Assembly (NCBI GenBank): GCA_030625695.1
Contig: DAOUQK010000015.1
Coordinates: forward strand, 1-23,400
DNA: 23,400 bases
Origin: Paracoccaceae bacterium
GTDB lineage: Bacteria; Pseudomonadota; Alphaproteobacteria; Rhodobacterales; Rhodobacteraceae
Reading direction: 5' to 3'
Below are positions 15,120 to 22,562 of this stretch, piece after piece; within the stretch, counting starts at the first letter, position 1; each line of letters opens with the position of its first letter. The notes under the pieces were generated by a model. That model was not told the DNA's origin. It saw only the letters and a program-made list of their open reading frames with translations, and searched no databases. A program made the translations under genes and the position numbers.

Positions 15120-16340
15120 TTATACCACCTCGACGACGGCAGTTTCTTTGGGCGGAGGCGCGATTAGTTTCCAACGCTCCAGAAGATCGAACACAAAATG
15201 GCGGTCTTTTTCCGTTTTGTTTGGAAGCGTGGTGGTGTTGGGCGTTCGGAGAGTGACAGTTAGCGTTTTGCGTCGCTGGCCTTCGCGGGCGGTAAGAACG
15301 ATGCGGATCGTCGCCCCTGTGATCGTCCAGCCACTCGCTTTCAATGGTGAAAACCCACTGAAACGTCTTTCCAGAAACTGGTAGATGTTTTCGTCATCAC
15401 CCCGCCTCTCAAACCGGCAAAAGCCGCCGCCGGTTGAGTAGCAATCAAGCGAAGAGACTTCGACCTTTTCAATGCTGTCCGCTGGCTCGGTTTCGAATTC
15501 CGGTGATTGGCGCAATGTGTCCAAGAGACCTTCCCTGCGCGGTGTCTCGACAGGTGCATCTGCATGTGGTGCAAAATGCTTGGCGAAAGACTTGGCGTAT
15601 TCATCCCTCACCTTTTTGCCGCCCCTTGCGCAGATTTCGACAACACGACCCCGCGCGTTGCAAGCGATCCCGACTTCCAACACCTTTTGGACTATTTGAC
15701 GTTCAAGAGTTTCAGATGGTCCAAAAGCAAGTTCGCTTTCTGCGCGTTCTTCAACGTAAATCGTCGCCTGAACGATTTCGGTTTCCTCGCCGGTGATGGG
15801 ATGCACGCGAATGGATTTGTACCAATCCGCCTCGCGCTTTCGGTGATCAGGCAAGTCGAGGATGGCAATGGCGTCTGTCAGAAACGAACCCCGTGCTGTT
15901 TCATCTTCAAGCGCCCACGGAAATCCGTCGTCGTCGAACTGGAACGCGGACCAGTTTCTACCGCCGGTCCGTCGCATCAAAGACGTTTGTGCCGCCACCC
16001 GGTCAAGTACCTGGGGATGGTTTACCGAAAGCGTTAACAGCACATCTTGAACACCTTCCAGCCCCTCAATATCAATATCTTGCCCAGCGCATATCTGTTC
16101 AGCACTTATTAACCCGTTGCTATCAGCCAAACTGGCGAGATGATCCAACTCCGCCTTCAAGGCATCCTGTTGCCGGTCAGTGAGGTTAGACAATAGGTTT
16201 TCGATGGACCTGACCAGCGCCGTCCCGCGCCCGTCACTAGCCCAGTCAAATCCCTCGGGCGCATCCACGCTCCTCTCTTCGAAGAACCGCCGAAGCCGGT
16301 CAGGGGGCGATTTGCGAATAAAGCCGCTAAAGGATGCCAT
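15120..16340 (-). CDS. uncharacterised island protein, 406 aa
   Basis: I do not recognise this protein. It starts at an ATG at 16340 behind an AGAGG ribosome-binding site and reads through 406 codons. The first 70 residues are helical and charged (FIRKSPPDRLRRFFEERSVD, then LTDRQQDALKAELDHLASLA). A middle part, about 110-210, includes LMRRTGGRNWSAFQFDDDG and YKSIRVHPITGEE. The C-terminal 130 residues look like beta-rich sequence (SGWTITGATIRIVLTAREGQ, RRKTLTVTLRTPN). There is no signal peptide, membrane segment or nucleotide-binding P-loop. It is coupled to the following 272 aa gene, so the pair probably works together. A nuclease, helicase or toxin motif is not visible, so no function is assigned. 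Confidence 0.75.
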   Translation of the reverse strand: MASFSGFIRKSPPDRLRRFFEERSVDAPEGFDWASDGRGTALVRSIENLLSNLTDRQQDALKAELDHLASLADSNGLISAEQICAGQDIDIEGLEGVQDVLLTLSVNHPQVLDRVAAQTSLMRRTGGRNWSAFQFDDDGFPWALEDETARGSFLTDAIAILDLPDHRKREADWYKSIRVHPITGEETEIVQATIYVEERAESELAFGPSETLERQIVQKVLEVGIACNARGRVVEICARGGKKVRDEYAKSFAKHFAPHADAPVETPRREGLLDTLRQSPEFETEPADSIEKVEVSSLDCYSTGGGFCRFERRGDDENIYQFLERRFSGFSPLKASGWTITGATIRIVLTAREGQRRKTLTVTLRTPNTTTLPNKTEKDRHFVFDLLERWKLIAPPPKETAVVEVV

Positions 16341-16352
16341 ATATTGCGCCTC

Positions 16353-16547
16353 TTAATTTGCTTTGGGCAAGATATGGGGTTCGTAATTGTTCGGTTCAAG
16401 GTGTATGTGTTCACTGTCTTCTTCTGGTCCTACTTGTATATTTGTAGAAACCAATCCTTTCGCCGCAAGAGCAAGAATATGATCCGCATCAGCAGACCTA
16501 CACACGGACCAGAGGAGCCGCGCCCATGTCTCGGCTGACCGAACCAC
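16353..16547 (-). pseudogene. possible 5'-truncated reading frame at the island edge
   Basis: An open frame on the minus strand ends at 16353, only 12 bases before the start of the 406 aa gene, and reads protein-like sequence (WARLLWSVCRSADADHILAL, then EHIHLEPNNYEPHILPKAN). Going upstream it runs into the 3' hairpin and coding region of the DUF2092 operon in a conflicting frame, so a full-length gene is not possible here. A GTG at 16547 could start a 64-residue product, but no ribosome-binding site supports it. It is best read as the 3' end of a gene cut off at the island's right boundary, or as chance coding potential. The rest of 16341-16584 holds only the hairpin described separately. Confidence 0.35.
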
Positions 16548-16571
16548 CCCGGGCAAGCACACGGGTGGTTC
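16541..16571 (-). terminator. hairpin downstream of the sulfatase-DUF2092-small protein operon
   Basis: GAACCACCC at 16541-16549 pairs perfectly with GGGTGGTTC at 16563-16571 (9 bp, 13-base loop), 13 bases beyond the stop of the small secreted protein gene. It is placed as a terminator, although no T tract follows on the minus strand. Confidence 0.45.
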
Positions 16572-16584
16572 GATCCCTCTTAGG

Positions 16585-16797
16585 TCAGCAGTTATATGCT
16601 CCAGCGGCGCAACGGCGAACAGTCCGCCGTCCAGCCCCGGCAACGCTGACAGGGGAAAGGGGGCGTCCCATACGGGCTTCGGCTTTCGAGATGAACCCAG
16701 GTATCCCTGGAACGCCAAGCGAGGCACCCAACTCCAGGGTGGCTATGGCAAGAAGCGCGGCAAGGGAAAGGATGCCAATCCTGCGAATGGGTTTCAT
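16585..16797 (-). CDS. small secreted protein, 70 aa, with Arg/Cys-rich C-terminus
   Basis: The product begins MKPIRRIGIL and continues as a hydrophobic stretch, giving a signal peptide or single membrane anchor through about residue 30, followed by a short tail. After FISKAEARMGRPLSPVSVAG comes a basic, cysteine-containing end (GAGRRTVRRCAAGAYNC) whose last residue is Cys. Its start overlaps the DUF2092 stop by four bases (ATGA), so it is translationally coupled to that gene. I recall similar short frames after DUF2092 genes in related organisms but cannot name a family. It could be a small periplasmic or inner-membrane partner of the DUF2092 protein or of the sulfatase. Confidence 0.7.
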   Translation of the reverse strand: MKPIRRIGILSLAALLAIATLELGASLGVPGIPGFISKAEARMGRPLSPVSVAGAGRRTVRRCAAGAYNC

Positions 16798-17585
16798 TTA
16801 CTTTCTCCTGTGTCATAGTGGTCCGGAAGTTCGGCAACCGAACTCTGGATATCGCCGAACTTAATGGCGCTGGCACCGTCTGGCGGTGTAAATTCGAATG
16901 TCGTTGAAGCAATATCCGCACCACCCCGCCAGTCGCGGATGTCGACCCTGTATTGCGGCCCCTGAGCCAGCGTGTGGGTGGTTATCACGTAGCGGCAGGG
17001 GTAAGGTTTCTCACCCGTTGCAATCCATATCTGCCAGTCGACCTCTTGCGTTCGGAAAGCCAGGTGGTCACATACCTGCCCGCCGATCACCCCGGCACCC
17101 AGGTCCTTCACGTCTGTTACTTCGCTCATCAGGATGTCATAAGGGTTAGCCGCCAGCAGATCAGCCGCCGGAAGCGCGAACCCGTGTTCGTTGCGTAAGC
17201 TGTCCACCAGATTGTCGATGCTGCCCGAAGCTGGCATCTGGGCATAGACCCCGGCGTGTTTTCCCAGCAAGCTGAAGGTCGCTCCATCAAAAACCATCTC
17301 GACTTCGGAAAATCCGCCGACCCTGGTGGCACGTATCTTGTCCGGGCGGGCAAGATCGACACTGCCTGAACTTGCGATACCCAGCTTCTGATCCTCGGTC
17401 GTCACAATTTCCAGCGTGGCGTCATAGTCAAAGGACAGGGTCTGTTCTGCGGACAGATAGTCCGACATGGCCTTCAGGATGTTGCGCGCATCGTTTTCAT
17501 CGGCGCTGGCTATCGAGGCTGGCAGCCCAAGGATAAGCGCAAATAATGCGGCCCCGGTTCGCAAGGTGGAAAGGTGTTTTGGCAT
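16794..17585 (-). CDS. secreted DUF2092 family protein
   Basis: The 263-residue product has a clear signal peptide ending in PASIASA (cleavage near residue 28). The mature part has the DUF2092 pattern: an N-terminal helix AMSDYLSAEQTLSFDYDATL, a strand-rich body with RPDKIRATRVGGFSEVEMVFDG, and AFRTQEVDWQIWIATGEKPYPC followed by RYVITTH. The fold resembles the LolA/LolB-type half barrel of periplasmic lipid-binding proteins, so it probably acts in the periplasm; the ligand is unknown. It lies 66 bases after the sulfatase gene and overlaps the small secreted protein gene, implying one operon. Confidence 0.85.
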   Translation of the reverse strand: MPKHLSTLRTGAALFALILGLPASIASADENDARNILKAMSDYLSAEQTLSFDYDATLEIVTTEDQKLGIASSGSVDLARPDKIRATRVGGFSEVEMVFDGATFSLLGKHAGVYAQMPASGSIDNLVDSLRNEHGFALPAADLLAANPYDILMSEVTDVKDLGAGVIGGQVCDHLAFRTQEVDWQIWIATGEKPYPCRYVITTHTLAQGPQYRVDIRDWRGGADIASTTFEFTPPDGASAIKFGDIQSSVAELPDHYDTGESK

Positions 17586-17651
17586 TTCTGTCTCCTGTTG
17601 TTCGAGGGGTCAGCCTTGTCGCGGCACTGCCATTCCGCGGCAGGGTTCAGT

Positions 17652-20024
17652 TCAATGGATCTCCACGGTCACTCGACTGATCTCGCCGGTAAAGCGCGAT
17701 TTGGCTTCGGCCCCGATCGTTTCGACGACTGGTGTGGCAAGGTCGATGCCCACATCTGCGGTCTCGTCGGCCGAAAAGACCATGGGTTGGGTCCGGTCTA
17801 TCCGACCTTCACCGACCTTTTTGTCATTGACAAACAAGGTGCCCATACCGCCTTTGCCCAAGCCACCACCATCATAGTCGAACTCGAAACGGATGGTGGA
17901 CGTGCCGGGTTCGAGTTTTACCGCCGATGCGATGGTGAAACGTTTCAGCCCGAGGAAGTTGTAGTCATAACCCGGTATGCCATCCTTGACGTAAAGCGAC
18001 CAGCCGCCAAACCGCCCGCCCTGGGCGATGATCGTGCCGTTGCCGCCATCGGCGGGCACTTCAACCTCGGCAATGATGGTCTTGGAGCGGTTCTTGATGT
18101 TCAGGAACACGTTCTCTGTCATCCCGGTCATGCCCCCGGCCAGCGTCAACGAGGTCCGCCCGGCCATCAGATCGGGACGGCCTGCGAGTGCGGGGTTGAT
18201 CCGTTCGATAGTGCGGTCGTCAATCGGCAATACCTTGTTGCGCGCGGCTTCCAGCATGAAGATATTCTGCAACTCGGCCAGTTTTTCGGGGCGTTGGTCC
18301 GACAGGTCGTTGGTCAGGCTGAAATCCTTGCTGGTGTCGTAAAGTTCCCAGATATCCTCGTTCAGCCCGCGACGGGGGTGTGGCTCCCACGGGGCCTTGT
18401 GAATGGTCCGTGCCCACCAGCCGTCGTGATAGATGGCGCGGTTGCCGAACATCTCGAAATACTGGGTGACGTGCCGTTCCTCGGCGTCCGCCTCGTCAAA
18501 GCTGTAGAGCATACTGACCCCATCCATGGGCCACTGCGAAACACCGTTCACCGATCTGGGTTCGGGGATGCCGGTCGCCTCCAGAATGGTCGGGGCCACG
18601 TCGATCACATGGGTGAACTGGTCACGCTGCTCGCCCCTTGCCTTGATTCCGGCGGGCCAGTGCACCGCCATGCCGACCTTGGTACCACCATGGTCTGAGG
18701 CCACCTGCTTGGTCCATTTGTAGGGCGTATCAAAGGCCACGGCCCATCCTGCGGCCATATGCGGATAGGTCTCGGGTCCGCCCCATTTGTCCATCTTCTT
18801 CAACATGTCAGCAACCTGTTCCTGCACGCCATTGAAATAGGTCATCTCGCTGAACATGCCGTTGCGACCACCCTCGGCGCTGGTGCCGTTGTCGCCGTAG
18901 ACGAGGAAGATCAGCGTATTGTCCAATTGCCCGGTGTCTTTGATCGCCTCGATCACTTTGCCAATCTCATGGTCAGTCATTTCGATATACCCGGCAAAGG
19001 TCTCGACCTGACGAGTGAAAAGCCTCTTTTCATCCGCGCTCAAGCTGTCCCAATCCGGGATAGCAGAAGGTTTCGAGGCCAATCTGGTGCCTTCAGGCAC
19101 AATCCCCTCTGCGGTCTGGCGCGCGAGTATCTCGTCCCGCAATACGTCCCAACCCTGATCGAATTTTCCCTTCCAGCGGTCGATCCAGTGTTGCGGCACA
19201 TGATGCGGCGCATGGGTGGCACCGGGGGCGTAGTAGACAAAGAACGGTTTGTCGGGGGTCAGCGCCTTCTGGTACTTGATCCAGTTGACCGTCTGATCGG
19301 TCATGTCTTCAAGAAAGTGATAATCCGGATCATCCGGCAGTTCGACCGGGTGCGTACCATCATAGATGAAAGGGGCCCACTGGTTGGTTTCACCACCAAG
19401 GAAGCCATAGAACTTGTCAAAGCCCTGCTGTGTCGGCCAGCGGTCGAAGGGGCCGGAAACACTTGCCTCCCAGGCGGCGGTTTCATGCCATTTGCCGAAG
19501 GCTGCCGTACTGTAACCGTTGTGGCGCAGGATTTCGGCCACCGGGGCGACATCAGCGGTAATCTGGCCGGTGTTGCCGGGAAAGGCCGTGCCGGTTTCGA
19601 TGATTCCGCCCATGTTGTTGACATGGTGGTTGCGCCCGCTCTTGATCGCGGCGCGAGTCGGCGAGCAAACCGACGTGGTGTGGAAATCAACAAATCTCAG
19701 ACCTTCGGACGCCAATTGGTCGAACACCGGTGTTGAAACCGGCCCGCCAAAGGTATCGGTGCCTGCAAAGCCCAGATCATCAACCAGAACGATCAGCACG
19801 TTTGGCGCGCCCTTGGGTGCCGTTACTTTGAATGACGGCGGTGCCTTGGCATTGTGCACATCAGTTTCGACATATTCGGGTACCGCCGGTACAGCGATCG
19901 GCAAAACCGTGCGGTCAAGTGATTGCTGGGCCAAAACCGGGGACCCAAAGAGAGGTAGCAATCCGGCGGCTGCAGCTGCAAACCCGAGCATCGGACCGGT
20001 TAGGGCGGCTTTTTGCATGTTCAT
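17652..20024 (-). CDS. exported type I sulfatase (arylsulfatase family)
   Basis: This formylglycine-dependent sulfatase has 790 residues from the ATG at 20024, which follows a GGAGAAGAG ribosome-binding site; an earlier ATG 16 codons upstream is less likely. A signal peptide ends in SPVLA (residue 32), so the enzyme is periplasmic or secreted. Catalytic landmarks are Asp82/Asp83 in VLVDDLGFAG, the cysteine to be oxidised to formylglycine (Cys120) in CSPTRAAIKSGR, FGKWHE, a metal-site YGDNGTSAEGG and SDHGGTKVG. It is longer than the roughly 530-residue Pseudomonas arylsulfatase; residues from about 600 onward form an additional beta-rich domain. No sulfatase-maturating enzyme is seen in the window. 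The sulfated substrate is unknown; algal or host sulfate esters are possible. Confidence 0.95.
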   Translation of the reverse strand: MNMQKAALTGPMLGFAAAAAGLLPLFGSPVLAQQSLDRTVLPIAVPAVPEYVETDVHNAKAPPSFKVTAPKGAPNVLIVLVDDLGFAGTDTFGGPVSTPVFDQLASEGLRFVDFHTTSVCSPTRAAIKSGRNHHVNNMGGIIETGTAFPGNTGQITADVAPVAEILRHNGYSTAAFGKWHETAAWEASVSGPFDRWPTQQGFDKFYGFLGGETNQWAPFIYDGTHPVELPDDPDYHFLEDMTDQTVNWIKYQKALTPDKPFFVYYAPGATHAPHHVPQHWIDRWKGKFDQGWDVLRDEILARQTAEGIVPEGTRLASKPSAIPDWDSLSADEKRLFTRQVETFAGYIEMTDHEIGKVIEAIKDTGQLDNTLIFLVYGDNGTSAEGGRNGMFSEMTYFNGVQEQVADMLKKMDKWGGPETYPHMAAGWAVAFDTPYKWTKQVASDHGGTKVGMAVHWPAGIKARGEQRDQFTHVIDVAPTILEATGIPEPRSVNGVSQWPMDGVSMLYSFDEADAEERHVTQYFEMFGNRAIYHDGWWARTIHKAPWEPHPRRGLNEDIWELYDTSKDFSLTNDLSDQRPEKLAELQNIFMLEAARNKVLPIDDRTIERINPALAGRPDLMAGRTSLTLAGGMTGMTENVFLNIKNRSKTIIAEVEVPADGGNGTIIAQGGRFGGWSLYVKDGIPGYDYNFLGLKRFTIASAVKLEPGTSTIRFEFDYDGGGLGKGGMGTLFVNDKKVGEGRIDRTQPMVFSADETADVGIDLATPVVETIGAEAKSRFTGEISRVTVEIH

Positions 20025-20045
20025 TCTCTTCTCCGGTAATTCGGT

Positions 20046-20199
20046 GGTTTGTGGCGCTGAATTCGACAACAAACCTTCCTTGATTGCGAGGAAACTTATT
20101 TCTTCCTATAACAGGCGGCGGCACGGCTTTTGCCTTTGCGTGCCAAGCCGCCTGCGACAAACCTGGCATAACTGTATAGGCTTGCCCGTTGAACAAACC
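20046..20199. promoter_or_regulatory. four ACAAACC sites between sulfatase and araC genes
   Basis: The 7-mer ACAAACC occurs at 20069-20075, 20157-20163 and 20193-20199, and inverted as GGTTTGT at 20046-20052. The first two positions form an inverted pair. Four copies within 154 bases is far above chance. The region is a divergent promoter with an AraC-family regulator on one side, so these are candidate half-sites for that regulator. Confidence 0.5.
20113..20153. promoter_or_regulatory. long imperfect hairpin in the sulfatase/araC control region
   Basis: AGGCGGC-GGCACG (20113-20125) pairs with CGTGCCAAGCCGCCT (20139-20153), a 13-bp stem with a two-base bulge and a 13-base loop. It lies about 90 bases before the sulfatase start and could be part of its untranslated leader or an operator. 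Confidence 0.45.
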
Positions 20200-20271
20200 C
20201 TGATTGTTAGTTGTTGATCAGCTATTTCCGGGCTAATTAGGCGGCATTCAGAAGTCACAGGCAAAAACACG

Positions 20272-21279
20272 ATGTCCAAAACCATTCCGCTGATACGTGC
20301 TGGTGCAATGATTCCGATTATGCGCTGGATGGCGACGCACCACCGTCCGCTTGAACGTTACCTGCGCGAGGCAGATTTGGGTTACATGACGTTCATTGAC
20401 CCCAACCAACCAATCCCATTGCGCAACGTGGCGCAGTTTTTTGTCAACTCCGCCCGGCGGGAAGGTCCGGATATCGGTTGCCAAATCGTGTCGGAAACAA
20501 CCCTGGTCGAGCTTGCTTTCATCGGAAAAGTCGTTCTTGGAGCCAAGACGCCTTCGCTGGCGCTGGGACGGGTTGTGGCAATGATGCCGTATCATTCCAG
20601 CCACGAAGCGATAACCCTGCGTCGCAGGCCAGAAGGTATCGCGGTCAGCGATGGCTGGGCCGTCAGTTTCGAGGATGAAACGCTTCATGTAATTCAGCAG
20701 TTTTTTGGGTCGATTATTCAAAGGATCTGCAACCTGACCCGTGCGCCAGAGCCATTGTTGCACCAATTCAGGATTGTACCCCATCCGGAGTTTGGCCTGA
20801 GCCATCTGAACAACTGGTTCGGTCAGCCACCCGAACCGTCGCCTGACCGCGCAGTGCATGTCTTTATCGACACAGCTGTTGCAGACCGACCGTTTTTCAA
20901 GACCGGACGGGACCGGGCAAAGGGCCCTATCCCACCCGGGATGGAACCCTTGGTGGGCAACGGAACGCTGTCCGGTTCGGCCAAGGCTGTCCTTGCCTCG
21001 CATCTGATCGAAGGCACACCGACGATTGACCGGCTTGCGGTTTCGGCTGGCCTGGCACGCCGCACGTTGCAACGAAACCTTGCCGCAGAAGGCACCAGCT
21101 TTTCCGATCTTCTCGAAGAAGTCAGGCGCGATCTTGCCCTGCGTCAACTCGAAAGCGGCAGCGGGTCGATTGACGATGTCGCGGCCCGACTTGGCTATAC
21201 GCGGCAATCCACGCTGACCCGCGCAGTTCGTCGATGGACCGGCAATACACCCAGCACGTTCAGGCAACATAGTTCCTGA
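20272..21279 (+). CDS. AraC family transcriptional regulator
   Basis: The 335-residue product has the AraC-type architecture with an N-terminal arabinose-binding-like (DUF4066-type) region and a C-terminal DNA-binding domain of two HTH motifs. The first HTH lies at about residues 245-275 (IDRLAVSAGLARRTLQRNLA). The second includes SIDDVAARLGYTRQSTLTRA followed by VRRWTGNTPSTFR, the AraC signature. It is divergent from the sulfatase gene with a 247-base gap and four ACAAACC sites, and is therefore the probable regulator of that operon and of itself. The effector is unknown. The start ATG has only a weak ribosome-binding site. Confidence 0.95.
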   Translation: MSKTIPLIRAGAMIPIMRWMATHHRPLERYLREADLGYMTFIDPNQPIPLRNVAQFFVNSARREGPDIGCQIVSETTLVELAFIGKVVLGAKTPSLALGRVVAMMPYHSSHEAITLRRRPEGIAVSDGWAVSFEDETLHVIQQFFGSIIQRICNLTRAPEPLLHQFRIVPHPEFGLSHLNNWFGQPPEPSPDRAVHVFIDTAVADRPFFKTGRDRAKGPIPPGMEPLVGNGTLSGSAKAVLASHLIEGTPTIDRLAVSAGLARRTLQRNLAAEGTSFSDLLEEVRRDLALRQLESGSGSIDDVAARLGYTRQSTLTRAVRRWTGNTPSTFRQHSS

Positions 21280-21375
21280 CCGGTGCGCACCGTGGCACCG
21301 CAAGTCAAGTCTGTCCGTAACTTTACCATTATAGTTGCCCCCTCAGGCCGATACGGCAAAGCGGAGCGTCCCAAA

Positions 21376-21711
21376 GTGGCAACACAGCCGGAATACGACA
21401 TTACCACACTTGTCCGGAACAAGATTACTGCCCGGCTTGCCAACTCCCCGGTGAAGGTCGGTGATGTTGCCTCTGACCTATCGATGAGCCTGCGCACGCT
21501 GCAAAGGCAACTTGCCGCTAAGGGAAGTAGTTTTTCCCGGATATTGGATGATGTGCGTAAAGAGGCCGCTCTGGCGGTTCAATCAACCAGCGAATTCCGG
21601 CTGGATGAGCTGTCCCGACGACTGGGATACCGCCAGCAATCAACCCTGACCCGTGCGTTCAAGCGCTGGGTCGGTGCGTCACCTTCGGGCTTCTATCATC
21701 GCCAACGGTAA
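21376..21711 (+). CDS. short AraC-type HTH protein (DNA-binding domain only)
   Basis: This frame carries only the C-terminal AraC domain: a first HTH (VGDVASDLSMSLRTLQRQLA) and a second (LDELSRRLGYRQQSTLTRAF followed by KRWVGASPSGFYHR). The most credible start is GTG at 21376, behind GGAG at nine bases, giving 111 residues. The frame is open further back to 21283, just four bases after the stop of the full-length regulator, but no ribosome-binding site is there. The domain resembles that of its neighbour, but the nucleotide sequences have diverged well, so this is an old duplication rather than an assembly error. It may be a functional competitor or co-regulator, or a decayed paralogue that lost its sensor domain. 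Confidence 0.7.
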   Translation: MATQPEYDITTLVRNKITARLANSPVKVGDVASDLSMSLRTLQRQLAAKGSSFSRILDDVRKEAALAVQSTSEFRLDELSRRLGYRQQSTLTRAFKRWVGASPSGFYHRQR

Positions 21712-21811
21712 AAATGTCGCAGACCTCATGCTGTGGCGCGACAAGCGAAATTCTTCTGACCCGCCCGTGATAATTTCGATAGAGCAAATATGACTGGAAT
21801 GGGATCACACA

Positions 21812-22546
21812 ATGCGTTTTTCGATTGCACTGGCCGCCATGATATCCGTCGCACCGGGCGCGGTTCTGGCCGATGACTGGACTTATGCCGCCACCATCTA
21901 TGGTTGGTTACCCGGGCTCAGCGGGTCGATCGCAACCGCGCGTGGTGATATTGATTTTGACTCATCCGGCAGCGATATCATCGATAATCTGGACATGGCC
22001 TTCATGGGAACCTTCGAGGCCTGGAACGGTAGGTGGGGCCTTATTGGCGATCTGCTCTATGCTGATGTGTCGAACCAGAAACCAACCCCTTTTGGGGCCT
22101 TGTTTGCCAGCGCCGATGTTGGCGTGAAAATTGCGACATTCAGCGGTTACGGTGCCTATCGCGTGGTTGACGAACCGGATGTCACTTTTGACCTGGCGGC
22201 TGGCTTTCGCGCCTATGGCATGGACATTGAGACCACATTGAATGCCGGTACACTGCCGACCGAGACCTCCAGTACCAGCGAAAGCTGGGTTGATCCGCTG
22301 ATCGGCGCGCGGGCCAGTTGGCGTTTCTCGGATCGATGGTCGGCGACCGCCTTTGCCGACATCGGCGGTTTCGGCATTGGATCCGACCTGACCTGGCAGG
22401 CGCTAGCGACGGTCAATTATCATTTCAATGACAAATGGTCGGCGATGATGGGTTACAGGTATCTGGAAATTGATAAGCCGGTAAATGGGCGGGATACCAA
22501 GATCGGGCTTGGCGGGCCAGTACTTGGTGTAACTTTACGCTTCTGA
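21812..22546 (+). CDS. outer-membrane beta-barrel protein
   Basis: The 244-residue product has a signal peptide ending in GAVLA (residue 20), then a strand-rich mature region starting DDWTYAATIYGWLPGLSGSI. It ends LGVTLRF, with the C-terminal phenylalanine recognised by the BAM assembly complex. Alternating hydrophobic strands with aromatic girdles (NGRWGLIGDLLYADVS, FSDRWSATAFADIGGFG) support a beta-barrel of the OmpA-like size class. No enzyme motif is seen. It follows the AraC genes on the same strand with a 100-base gap. It may serve the sulfatase cluster as a pore or adhesin; this is inference from position. Confidence 0.8.
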   Translation: MRFSIALAAMISVAPGAVLADDWTYAATIYGWLPGLSGSIATARGDIDFDSSGSDIIDNLDMAFMGTFEAWNGRWGLIGDLLYADVSNQKPTPFGALFASADVGVKIATFSGYGAYRVVDEPDVTFDLAAGFRAYGMDIETTLNAGTLPTETSSTSESWVDPLIGARASWRFSDRWSATAFADIGGFGIGSDLTWQALATVNYHFNDKWSAMMGYRYLEIDKPVNGRDTKIGLGGPVLGVTLRF

Positions 22547-22562
22547 AAAGTTGGGTGTCCGG

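Noticed and set aside
17574..19736. Long plus-strand frames opposite the sulfatase gene (374 and 325 codons)
   Set aside because: They are antisense to the sulfatase, whose catalytic motifs fix the coding strand.
20248..21303. 351-codon minus-strand frame opposite the AraC gene
   Set aside because: The plus strand encodes a complete AraC signature; the opposite frame has no recognisable domains.
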